Both the position numbers and the translations under genes were made by a program. A stretch of 12,628 nucleotides of DNA from Aphodosoma sp045600865. Lineage in GTDB: Bacteria; Bacteroidota; Bacteroidia; Bacteroidales; Paludibacteraceae. Shown one piece after another: positions 1-11,000 of the stretch (position 1 is the first letter of the stretch; the number at the start of each line of letters is the position of its first letter). Location: assembly GCA_045600865.1 (NCBI GenBank), contig JAZRYS010000269.1, positions 1 through 12,628 on the forward strand, given 5' to 3'. The notes under the pieces are model-generated. The model saw only the letters and a program-made list of their open reading frames with translations. It ran no database searches and had not been told where the DNA came from.

Positions 1-1
1 T

Positions 2-1192
2 GCTTTGGCAACACACCTTTCGGATGTCAATTTCCGCCTTATCGACGGCACAAAGAAAGAGGCTACTTTCATGTGTGTGAATATGGCCCGCCAGTCGTCA
101 GGCAAGGCTTCTGTGAACAAGCCAATCGAGTATATCATGGCAGATATAAAGGAGCGTGATGACATCAACCGCCGTAGAGAACAGGAGTGGAAAGATGCCG
201 TTGGAACAAAAGGCTCGAACAAAGAAAAGCCAAAACGTCCGGAAGACCTCTGTGTTCAGATGCTCGTCACTGACATGACCAACGCTGCTTTTGTTCAGCG
301 ACTTAAAGATGCCAACGGAAAGTATATCTACACCAACCTTGAGGAGCTTGACCTGCTAAAGCAACTCCAGACGAATGGCACAAAAGATGTCGGCAAGATA
401 ATCTGCCTCTGTTTCGACAATGGCACGTATGGTCAGGAACGTGTGGGCTTGCAGTCAATCACCGCATTACTGCCATTAAGATGGAATTGGAATGCCTCTT
501 CAACGATAGAGAAGGGAAAAGATTTCTTTCGTAACAGACTGATTGACGGAACTCTATCACGTGTCAACTTCTGCACCATCATCAGTGATGAGTCTAAAGA
601 GTTTAAGTATGGTGACTATGATGAACAGTATGCAGCAGAGCTGAAGCCCTACATCACAAACCTGAATCTCTGCAAAGGCGAAGTATCTTGTCCTCAGGCT
701 CTGACAATGGCAAAACGTTTGCAGCAGAAGTGCACTGAGATTGCTCTTCAAACCGAAGACATAATCTATCAGGAGTTTGCCTATCGTGCAGTGACAATAG
801 CCTACATGAAGGCAATTGTGCTCTACATAGCCAACGACATGACCTGGGAAAAGAGCATCGACGAGTTCTGCGAATGGTCGTTGGATTACGACCTCTGGTG
901 CAAGAACTACTTTTTTGGCGAGGCGATACAAGATGCACGAAACGACTCCAAACCAAAGAAGAAAACAGGCAGAGTGAATATGCTAACTCGTCTGCCAGAT
1001 ACATTTGCAATTGCAGATGCCCAACAGATGCGCAAGCAAGCAAACCTTGATACAGAAGGCACAAAACACATGCTCTCTGTCTGGACTCACCGAGGGTACA
1101 TCATCTTCAACGATGAGACAGAAATGTATGAAAAGACGGATAGATACAAGTCTTCAGCAACGGTCTTGCGAGCGTCGAGGAAAATGGCGTGA
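2..1192 (+). CDS. DUF3987 family protein, 3' part (5' end outside window)
   Basis: The frame is open from the left edge to a TGA at 1190-1192. The first possible start is a TTG at 5, but the sequence there already reads as mid-domain, so the gene very probably begins upstream. I recognise it as DUF3987, a P-loop family in Bacteroidales mobile elements and prophages, usually near VirE-N/primase-like domains and thought to act in element replication; biochemical role unproven. Counting from the codon at 5, a Walker A-like stretch ARQSSGKAS lies at residues 28-36 (usual S/T after GK is Ala, followed by Ser). A Walker B-like IYTNLEELD is at 108-116, a sensor-like LRWNWNASST at 158-167, and a possible arginine finger at R185 in LSRVNF. 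A winged-helix-like end, including WTHRGYI, is near 360-367. The last 13 or so residues (SSATVLRASRKMA) look unlike a family tail and overlap the next gene in another frame. Family call confident; function inferred. Confidence 0.82.
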   Translation, partial: ALATHLSDVNFRLIDGTKKEATFMCVNMARQSSGKASVNKPIEYIMADIKERDDINRRREQEWKDAVGTKGSNKEKPKRPEDLCVQMLVTDMTNAAFVQRLKDANGKYIYTNLEELDLLKQLQTNGTKDVGKIICLCFDNGTYGQERVGLQSITALLPLRWNWNASSTIEKGKDFFRNRLIDGTLSRVNFCTIISDESKEFKYGDYDEQYAAELKPYITNLNLCKGEVSCPQALTMAKRLQQKCTEIALQTEDIIYQEFAYRAVTIAYMKAIVLYIANDMTWEKSIDEFCEWSLDYDLWCKNYFFGEAIQDARNDSKPKKKTGRVNMLTRLPDTFAIADAQQMRKQANLDTEGTKHMLSVWTHRGYIIFNDETEMYEKTDRYKSSATVLRASRKMA

Positions 1193-1701
1193 TTAAGTTC
1201 ATTGACCAAAAGGGAAACCAGGCGTTTGACCGCACGTTCAGGTATCTGCCTGGTACTGGATATGTTTTCCATGACGGATATTGCATCATTGATTCTGATA
1301 ATGATGGGTTGTACGGTGTGATGAACACCCGTGGCGAGAATGTGATTGAAGAGATTTCGCATGAAATAAAAGTGTCCGACAGCGCAATATTCATAACAAT
1401 GGAGGATAATACCATAAGGCAGTACGACAAGAACCTAAACTTGACGGATGACTTCTACATTCATTGGTTTAGCCGTCTGAGTTATGAAGATGAGTATGGC
1501 GATACCCGTATGGCAGAACTCTGTTGCTATGTTGCCGGAGAAGGCAGATGTGGCCTTATGACTCTTGAAGGCAAGGTTGTGACATTGCCTGAATATGAAG
1601 ATATTGAGGCTGTGGGAGAGGATAGTTACCTATGCACGTTGCCAAATGGTTATAAGAAGGTCTTGAACGGCAATGACTTGAGGTGTGGCTTGAAACATTG
1701 A
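1189..1701 (+). CDS. WG-repeat protein, probably 5'-truncated
   Basis: A 170-residue frame can start at GTG 1189, whose GTGA overlaps the TGA of the preceding gene. It resembles WG-repeat proteins (PF14903-like), built from units of the type 'F-x-G-L-A-x-V-x-x-N-G-x-x-x-x-I-D-x-x-G'. Such repeats are frequent in Bacteroidota; their function is poorly known. Recognisable units are IKFIDQKGNQAF just after the start, GLYGVMNTRGENVIE around residues 40-55, and GRCGLMTLEGKVV followed by LPEYEDIE near 120-145. The first unit is cut by the GTG: in the same frame, VFSNGLASVEENG is encoded at 1150-1188, upstream of the start, and that frame is closed by a TAG at 1141. No ATG occurs before 1321. A GAGGAA lies 6 bases before the GTG, but it also encodes the Glu-Glu of the upstream repeat. 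So this is either a translationally coupled small gene or, more likely in my view, the remnant of a longer WG gene. No signal peptide or membrane segment is seen. Confidence 0.6.
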   Translation: MIKFIDQKGNQAFDRTFRYLPGTGYVFHDGYCIIDSDNDGLYGVMNTRGENVIEEISHEIKVSDSAIFITMEDNTIRQYDKNLNLTDDFYIHWFSRLSYEDEYGDTRMAELCCYVAGEGRCGLMTLEGKVVTLPEYEDIEAVGEDSYLCTLPNGYKKVLNGNDLRCGLKH

Positions 1702-1977
1702 ATCTCTGTATTACAATACAACAGAGTGTTGGGTGTAAGTTGCTGTATTATTGTCTGTATTAATTCCGCCAACGGGGTTGATAATCAAGTGTATGATAAT
1801 TGGTTATAACAGAAAAAATTCACGAAGTTAGAAAAAATTTAAAAAAATCAAGATGAAACGTTATATATTCAAATAAAATCACTAACTTTGCAATGATTTT
1901 TGTGCCACATTATTGATGATTTTTTGGCTCTGTAAATCAATTAAATAACAAATAACTTATCAATAACATCAAACACT
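1702..1977. other. AT-rich intergenic region upstream of the giant adhesin gene
   Basis: I see no coding sequence in these 276 bases. The first third has a weak inverted repeat (CTCTGT at 1704-1709, ACAGAG at 1721-1726) with no T run after it. The middle has long A tracts (about 1827-1850) just upstream of the promoter -7 element. The last 85 bases form an A/T-rich leader ending directly at the ATG, with no Shine-Dalgarno sequence, as is usual in Bacteroidota. Confidence 0.6.
1861..1890 (+). promoter_or_regulatory. Bacteroidetes-type promoter of the giant adhesin gene
   Basis: TAACTTTG at 1883-1890 matches the Bacteroidetes primary sigma factor -7 consensus TAnnTTTG exactly. The -33 TTTG box is poor: the nearest partial match is TTAT at 1861-1864, with an 18-base spacer. 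A-tracts at about 1827-1850 could help as an UP-like element. Transcription would start a few bases after 1890, giving a leader of roughly 80 bases before the ATG at 1978. The assignment rests mainly on the -7 match and its position. Confidence 0.6.
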
Positions 1978-2049
1978 ATGAGAAAAACATCTATTTTTTT
2001 CTTATTTGTTTTGTTCGCCTTGTTGGCGAATATGACTGATGTTGGTGCT
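1978..2049 (+). other. Signal peptide of the giant adhesin
   Basis: Residues 1-24 have a positive N-region (Arg2, Lys3), a hydrophobic stretch from Ile6 to Ala17 and a VGA/Q cleavage site after Ala24. There is no lipobox Cys, so this looks like a signal peptidase I substrate rather than a lipoprotein. It directs Sec export to the periplasm; an outer-membrane step would still be needed. Confidence 0.85.
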
Positions 2050-5000
2050 CAGGTCGATTCTCCGTTGCTTACCGAAAACTTCGATGGCATCTCTTACGGC
2101 ATTCCTGCCGGTTGGGATAATTCGGCAGGCACAACGACCGAGGCGGCGTTTAAGTGGTCCTACTACGTTACCGGCTATGCCGGCCATTGCGTGAGGTTCA
2201 ACTCGTGCGGCAATTGGCCAAGCGGCAGTACCAACATGCTGATGACTCCAGCAATGGATCTCAGTTCAGGTGAATGGGTTCTGAAATTCAAGTACAAGAA
2301 TCCTGAAGGTGGTGATTTCAGTGTCTTTATCTCGACTGATGGCGGCACAACGTACACCACACCTCTTGTAACCGGTCTCACCAACCAGTATGAATGGACA
2401 GAGGAAGAAGTTTCCCTTACAGCTGCTGCAAACGGCAGTTCCAATGTGAAAATCGTTTTTCGAGGTACGTCGAGCTACAACTCAGAAGTCAACGATGTAT
2501 ATATATACCTCGATGAAGTGTTGGTCGAAAAAGCTCCTACATGCAAGTCTCCTACAGGGCTTTCGGTATCTAACCTTACACACTCAGGTGCCACACTTTC
2601 ATGGAATCTCACCCCTGACGGATTTGTTCCTGCATCCTATATCTACACTCTCACTGAAGCCGGAGGCAATGTGATAGAGCAGAATGCAGCTCTTTCAGTT
2701 CCTACCTTACAGTATGTCATTGCAACACCGCTTACACCCAACACCACTTACACGGCATCTCTCCAAGGTGACTGCAGAAGTGATTATCAAGGCCGTTCAA
2801 GAACAACTACAGTGACTTTCACCACTCCTTGCGCTGTACAGAATGCTCCATACCAACAGAATTTTGAAGCATTGACGACTCTTCCAGAGTGTACGTTCTC
2901 GAACAATGCCTCAATTTCCAACAGTGGACATCTCGGCGGCAAAGGTCTTGCTCTCACTACGACGGAAGCTGCCAATGCGTACATCATTTTCCCTGAAGTG
3001 AATATTCCGTCTGCCAATGTCGAAATATCCTTCTGGATTACTGCGTCATCTCCATACAATGGTCACACCAAATTCAATGTCGGCTTGATAACTGACCCTA
3101 CAGATGACAGTTCTTTCGAAATTCTCTATGACGACAGTCTCACCTCATCGACATGGAGAGAAATTCGCATGAACACATCAGCAACCGGCAATCCTGTGAC
3201 AAACACAGCATCCATTGCTCTTTTCGTAATGAATGGATATGACAATACCGTCACGATTGATGATGTGTCAATTCATGCGGTACCTTCGTGTGTGCGTCCT
3301 GAAAATCCTGTGATTCTCAGTTATGGTTCTGACAATGTTACTCTGGACTGGAATGTCACAGACGCACCAAACGTTCGCATATATGCCCAGAATATGGCAG
3401 ACTATTCAGTAGTCGATACTCTTGCTTCACAGCATCCTTTCACAATGTCTGGCCTCATGCCTGAGACAAACTATGAGTTTACTCTTCGCGGCATCTGCTC
3501 GCAGACCGACTCGTCAGACATTTCAGTTCCTGTTAGCGTAAGGACACGTTGCGCCGTTGCAGAATCGACAACTTTCTTCGAGGGAGCCGAATCGACTTAC
3601 GGAACCATTCCTGTCTGTTGGGAGACTGGATATCTAAACAATGTGTCTGAAAGCACCTCATCGCCATTCCAGACTCAGACTTCAACCAAGATTGGCAGCA
3701 GAGGTTTCAAGTATTTGAATACGACATCTGGCAGCATAGCTTACCTCTGCTCGCGGCCGTTGAATTTCGATCAGGCAGGCAAATATACTTTCAGATATCA
3801 GATCAACCGTCGTAGTGGCAGTTCTTATTTGGGCGAAGGTCTCAAGGTGTTCGTGACACCTACGTTAGGTGACACGACAAATGCCATCGAGGTTATCCCA
3901 TTTGTAAATCATTTCGCAGCCAATCCTCCTGTGGGTATCGCCGGCTGGAATGAATACGAAGGTGTCATCAACTATCAGGGCATAGGCTACATCATGATTG
4001 TCGGTTACACTAAATGGGGATTGGATATAAACTTTGACAATCTTCAAGTGATTCTCACCCCAACATGTCAAAGGGTATCTGACATCACTGTCAACAACAT
4101 TGCCTCGACAACGGCAGATATCAAATGGAACGCAGGCGGAACAGAAACCCAGTGGCTTGTCGATTACCAAGTCGGACAGGGAAGCTCAACTATAATCAAC
4201 GTGACGGATTCGCTTGTCAGCGGTCAGCCAGTGATGACAATAACAGGTCTCACCGCAGCAACGACCTATACCATCACGGCAACTGTCCGCGCTTTATGTC
4301 AGGGCAATGATACTGCCGAAGCTGTCACCATGCCTTCGCGTGCAATCTCAACACAATGCAACGTATTGAGCACACTGCCTTACACTTGCGGTTTCGAGAC
4401 ATCAGAGGTTGTGCCTTACCTGGACAACGCCACATACAAAATGCCAATCTGTTGGACAAGGATTAATGATGCGACTTATGCCATAGACTACTATCCTTAT
4501 GCTTCAACCAGTATGGTCGGTAACGCAAGAACTGGTTCGGGATGTCTGATATTCGAATATTATTATGACAGCGATGCCGCAGAACATGCCATTGCCGTAA
4601 TGAACGGAATAGATGCAAATACCCTCCAAATCAACAATATGAGGATGAGGTTCTATGCAAGAAAATATTCTACTCAATACTCTGACTATCCGCTTGTTGT
4701 CGGTGTGATGAGCGACCCTTCCGACTTGACTACTTTCGTGGCTATTGATACAGTTTATGTTGACAACTACAACGCATACGACCGTTTTGTCATTCCATTC
4801 AATAAATATACGGGCAACGGAACTTATCCCGCACTTATGTCGGTAGGGACCAAGAGCACTTCAGTTTTCGGAAGCAAGATTGGTGAAGTTTATGTTGATG
4901 ACCTTACGCTGGAACTTATCCCATCATGCACCGAGCTTGAAGGTTCGGCTGTCGTAACAGACATTACTGACCATTCAGCCAGAGTCGCAATAGATGATGC

Positions 5001-8000
5001 AACGGCTGAGTCGGGCTGGTCGTATGCCTTTGATCTGACAGGTACATTAGTCGATGACATGGCTGCTGTTGATGCAACAGGTGCGTTTGTTGAATTGAGC
5101 GGACTTGCTCCTGCCACTACCTACGACCTCTATGTCCGTCGTCACTGCGGTGATGAATATGGCACATGGTCCGACAAAGTTACTTTCACTACTTCTGCCA
5201 TTGCGGCTCAGATGCCTTTCATCTGCGATTTCGAGGATGACTTGGTCAATGGGGGCTGGATGTATGTTGATGGCGCAGGCTCGAATGTCTTTACCATCGG
5301 TTCTGCTGAGACTGGCGTATATGAAGGCTCTCATGCCATTTATGTTTCGACAAGTCGTGTGGCTTCTCCACACACATACAATGAAGGCTCGTCAACCCAG
5401 GCATACGCATACCGAACCTTGCATTTCGATGCTAAAGGCTATCAGGTAGAGTTCAAGTTCAAGTCCACAGGTGGTGAAGGAGCCTATGACTTCGGCCGTA
5501 TATTCCTTGCGCCTGCATCAGAACAGCTTACCGCAGGTAATATGGGTTCTGCCCTCAACAGCACTGTATTTCCAAATATCACTGCTGCATTTGATGCGGA
5601 CTATGTAGCATCCGGATCAACAATCCCACAGTTGAATGTTTACACCACAGCGATGGGTAACCCAGACGCCAATGGCTGGCATACAGTGTCATACTTCCTT
5701 GACATGACCACCCGTCCTGGCAATTACAATTTCGTGATGATGTGGAGTAACGACGGCTCTGCCGGCAGTATCACCTATCCATTGGCGGTTGACGACATCA
5801 ATATCTATGAGTTGACATGTATTCCTCCATCAAACGTCATGATCAACAATCTCACTTCTTCAGGTGCCACGATTGACATCCAGCAGGAAGATGTGTCGCA
5901 ATGGGAGGTTGTGGTAAACAATCAGCCATTCGACTCGGAATCTATTCCTGAAGAGACGGCATATCGTGCAATAGTCAATTCTGGTGAAGTGAATCTGTCT
6001 GGTCTTACTCCAAACACAATATACTATTATGCAATCCGCTCAATCTGCGACGAAGGTGACACTTCTAAATGGGGCACCATTGCCACGTTCCATACGTACT
6101 GCTCTACTTATAATGTTCCATACTTTGAGGACTTCGAAAGTCTGAGTTCTACAGATTGCTGGAGTAACGTCAATCCTGCAGTCGGTTCTGTAAGCCGCAA
6201 CACTGGTTATCACCGCAATGGCTCTGCTTCCATGAAGATAGAATCCGCACAGGTAGTCTCTCCGGAACTCAATGTTACTACTCTGGAGCCTTTCATGATC
6301 AGTGGCTGGTTCTATGCGACAGAAGACAATGTGCCATTCACAGTCGGTGTCTTTACCGATCCTAACAATGTGTCATCATTTGTGCCTATGGGCGATGGCG
6401 AAATCATACCAGCAAAGAACACGTGGACAGAATTCACTACTTATTTCACACCATTGGGTGACCCTGGCAACAGTGGGTACCGTAATGCCAGATATATTGG
6501 TATTGCCGTTACGGGTGACAAGACTATTTATGTTGACGACATAACCATCGATTCAATACCTGATTGTCCAAAACCGACATCAATTGTAATCACGAATGTT
6601 ACTGCACACTCGTTCGATATTTCGTTCACGGATAACGCAAACGCTTCGCAGTGGGTAGTCTATACAAACGGTACGCCAAATGTTATCAATTCCAATCCTG
6701 CAACCATCAGTGGACTGGCAGCTGCAACATCTTATTCGGTCGAGATTGCTGCAATTTGCGGGTCTGCAGACACATCATCTGCAGCTATGTATGGAACCAT
6801 CCGTACCGGATGTGACGTAATGCCTTTGCCATACGTCTGCAGCTTCGAACAGTCTGAAGGCTTCACACTCATCAACTCTTACAGTTTCATCGATGGAGCA
6901 CTTGAGGCAGGTTGCTGGGCAGCATTGAACGCTTCTTCAAATTTGCCAACATACATGATTGCAAACGACAGTTACGTATCGGCTGGCAAACAGGGTTTGA
7001 AGGTGAGCGGTTCGCCAGACAATAACCTTTATGCAATTTTGCCAGCATTGGACATCCCGACTCCTGCAGCGAACCTGTCTGTCAAGTTTAAGTCGATGGT
7101 TGGCGATTTGTATAACTGCGGTTCATTCGAATTTGGATATCTGACAGACCCTACAGATGAATCGACATGGGTTAGCCTCTATACAAATATAGTTAAGTCA
7201 ACCACATTTGCCACAACCGACATTGTCTTGACTAATGTGCCTTCCTCTGCGCGTCTTGCATTCAAATACAGCGACCCGTATGGCTGGTACTATTCAGCAA
7301 TAGACGAGGTTGAGGTTAAGGAAATCAAGAATTGCAGCGATCCTGAAACCCCAATATTCAGCAACATCACATCTTCATCTGCAGACGTGGCATTCACCGA
7401 TACATGTGCCGCACATCAGAATTGGCAGTATGTCTATGGCCCTGCTGCAAATTTCAATGTCTCATCCTTGACTCCTCAGACCTTGAATGGCACTACATTC
7501 TCTCTCACTGGTCTGACTGATGATACCGAATACAAAGTGGCTGTACGTGCCGTATGCGGAGCAGGCGACGAATCTAACTGGATTATTGCTTCATTCCACA
7601 CCAAGTGTAGCCCATTTGCAGTATCTATGGCAAATCCTTACCTTGACTCGTTCGAGGATGCCGAGAACAATGCCGAATATGGGAATATATGTTACGAGAT
7701 AGGCGACAGATATTACGAGATTTCGCCATACGGCTATGCTACATCTTATACGATAACAGCAAAGGAGAATATCGGCGACTCGTATGCTCAATACCTTTAT
7801 TCTCATTCGGGCGACAAGTGTCTCGTTCCAAACCCTTATCCTACTTATACTCCAAATGGCCTGACATTGATGCGTATGTTCCATTTCGAAGCTGACAAGG
7901 TTTATAAAGCAAGGATATATGCAGGTTCAACTGGTCTCGTTGGAACAAATTCTCTGACGTACATGTTGGGAACTACCAATGTCGTTTCGCAGATGAACGC

Positions 8001-11000
8001 CTTGGAGGTACATACGGTACCTGGTGGCAATAACTCATACACTCCGGGTACACCAAACACTATTGACTATTCTGTATTGTATGCTCCATACGAGACTTAT
8101 TTCCAAGTTGCCGCAACTGGCGATTACTATCTTGGCATAAATTTCAACTCTACTTACGAATATGGCACCTCATTCTATGTTGATGATTTCACTGTTGAAG
8201 AGACGTCTGGATGTATGCCGACAATCTTCACAATCAGTGAGACTACGGAGAATAGTGTTACCGTGACGATGGACGACCAAGACCCAACACACAGTTGGGA
8301 GTATGTTGTCACCGATAACACAGGCGATACTGCCGCTGCCGGAACAATGGCAAGCAACCCTTACACTGTCAATGGCCTTGTTGCTTCGTCTGGCTATACC
8401 ATCAATATACGTCATATTTGTGGCGAGGGTGACTATAGTGACTGGAAAACCAGGTCGTTCCGTACACAGTGTGGTGTTGCAACTTTGCCATACGTATGCA
8501 GTTTCGAAGCAAACGAAGGATTCAAGGCTTCCTATTCATACGTTGCCGGCACAGCTGAGGCAGGTTGCTGGAGTGTGTTGAATTCATCGACTGACGGTTC
8601 AATACCTTACTATTACATTACCAATTCGTCGACATACGTCATGAATGGAACACAGTCATTCGAATTCCACGGTGCGGTGTCTTCTGTAGCAACCAATCAG
8701 GATCTCGTAGCCATCATGCCTGCGTTTGACCATCCGGCAGGTTCATTGCTCATCAATTTCAGTGCCATGTATGACAATGTGGTTGATGGTGGTGAGCTTG
8801 AGTTCGGATATTTGACAGATCCATCAGATATCAACACATGGGCATCGTTGTCAGCTGTTCCTAAGACTGCTGCATACGTGAGCATACCTGTCGAGGTTGA
8901 CATGACCATGTTCCAGGGAATACCTGACAATGCACGTCTGGCTATCAGATATGGCAAGTCGGCCAGTACCTGGTATTACGCATGGATTGACAATATCCAC
9001 GTTCAGGTATGTCCTTCGTGCCGTGAACCTCAGCGTCCAGCCACTGTGTCGTCCACAACGATGACTACAATGAACGTCAATGTCACAATGGGCAATAAGC
9101 CAAAGGCACAGGTTGCATGTGCCGTGAGGACATCAACCACAACTGCTGCTGATATCGACATGACAACTGCTGTCATCACAACGACAGGAACGGCTGTCCT
9201 GACAGGCCTGACTGGTGCTACTACATACGCAGTATATTACAGATACATTTGCGGTGATAATGACACATCAGCTTGGTCTTCTTTGGCTGTAGGAACCACT
9301 ACGGAAAGTGATTGTTTCGCTCCGCAGAATCTGCATGTTGTCGGTATTCTTGACGACCATCATGTGGAGTTCACTTGGGGCAAGGCTCCAGAAGCAACAA
9401 TCTACAAATGGGAGTTGAAGAAAGGCAATATTGTCGTTGCGTCTGGCGATACGGCTGCCGCATTGATTGACACAATGACATTTGATACACTTGAGGCTGC
9501 AACCACTTACTCGTTCCGCGTACGTTGCATTTGCGGTACTGCCGATTCATCTGCATGGGTGAATATGTCGTTCTCTACTACCCATGAGACTTATACTGTT
9601 CCTTACGTTTGCAACTTTGAAACAGCTGAAGAACAATCAATGTGGAATTTGTTGAAATTCGCAGGAATGACAGATTTCCATATAGGTACAGCTGAAAGCA
9701 ACGGTGGCAACTATGGCTTATACGTTTCCAGCGATAATGGCATGACTTCCCAGTATGCAGCATCATCGGACATTTATGCTGTTTCGTTGATCACATTGCC
9801 TGCAGGCAATTACATATTCAGTTACGACTGGAGGTGTATGGCAGAGGGCTCATGGGACAATGGAATTGCTTATCTTGTACCGGCAACAACATTGATTTCT
9901 GCAACGAACTGCCAATACAATAATGCGCCTGCCGAGGCCATCAAATTGATGGGTACTTCTCAATATCTGGGAGGAACTTATGATTGGCAGAATCAGCAGT
10001 CTATTGTAGAAATAACTAACAGCGGTGTATATCAGCTTATATTCGCGTTCCATTCAGATTACGGCAACCAGGTTGCACCGGGACTCTGTGTGGATAACAT
10101 CAGCGTACAGGCAATGACTTGTATGCCTGTCTCGTCCGTAGCCAAAATATCAACCACGTGCAATGATGCCATGTATTTGGTTACACGCAACAACGCAAGT
10201 CACGACATTGAATACGGCTATTCTATCTATGATGCTGAAGGGTTGGTGACATGGACCACAATCCCTGGTGGAAACATGAGAGATACCATCGTCCTCACTG
10301 GTCTGGCTCCACACACAACCTATTATCTCTTCGTCCGCGAAGTATGTGGCGATGATGATGTATCTACCGCAACAAGAGTCAGCCTGACTACTCCAAGTAT
10401 GCCACAGTCCATGCCATTCGTTTGCGGATTCGAGGCAGCAGAATCCACTGCTGATTCCTGGCAGTTTGCCAACGGTGCAAACGGATTTATTGTAGGATAT
10501 AACGCACAGTTTGGCGGTTCAAAATCTCTGTATATTTCAGACGATGGTTCGTCATGGCATTATGCCCAGTCTCCAGTCAGTTCGTACTCATACGCATACA
10601 TCCCACTCGCGTTTGGAGAGGGAACGTATGACATTGAGTATAAATGGCAGGCTAATGGCGAGTTGAATTTTGACTATGCACGTGTATATCTGGTACCTTC
10701 TTCGTTCACCCTTAACGCAAATGTGTTGGTGGCAGGCATCAGCACATCTGGCTCTCCTGCAGGTTGGATTCCTATTGACGGAGGCAACAGACTCAATGAC
10801 GTTACTGAATGGCAGAGCAAGAATGTCGAGTATACCTTTGCAGACTCTACGGTAATGAACATGGTTGTAGTATGGGTAAATGATGGTAGCGGAGGCAGTC
10901 AGTATCCTATCGCCATCGACGACATCAGCATAACCAGACAGAATTGCCCTTCATTGCCTCTTGATTCTGTCGGCACTGACTCGGTAGGCAAGAATTATAT

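Noticed and set aside
557..1064. Minus-strand open frames over the DUF3987 gene.
   Set aside because: They lie fully inside a well-supported gene, resemble no family I know, and their peptides look like reverse-frame products.
1141..1189. Programmed frameshift fusing DUF3987 to the WG repeats.
   Set aside because: No slippery heptamer or downstream stem is apparent, and a DUF3987-WG fusion is not an architecture I know; a recombination junction is simpler.
1005..1196. A + strand 63-residue frame across the DUF3987/WG junction.
   Set aside because: It carries neither DUF3987 nor WG motifs; the two other frames explain the region.
1704..1726. Inverted repeat CTCTGT/ACAGAG just after the WG gene stop, a possible terminator.
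   Set aside because: The stem is only 6 base pairs, AT-rich inside, and no T run follows, so it is too weak to call.
1702..1977. Riboswitch or small RNA in the intergenic region.
   Set aside because: The sequence is AT-rich with no stable long stems or known motif that I can recognise.
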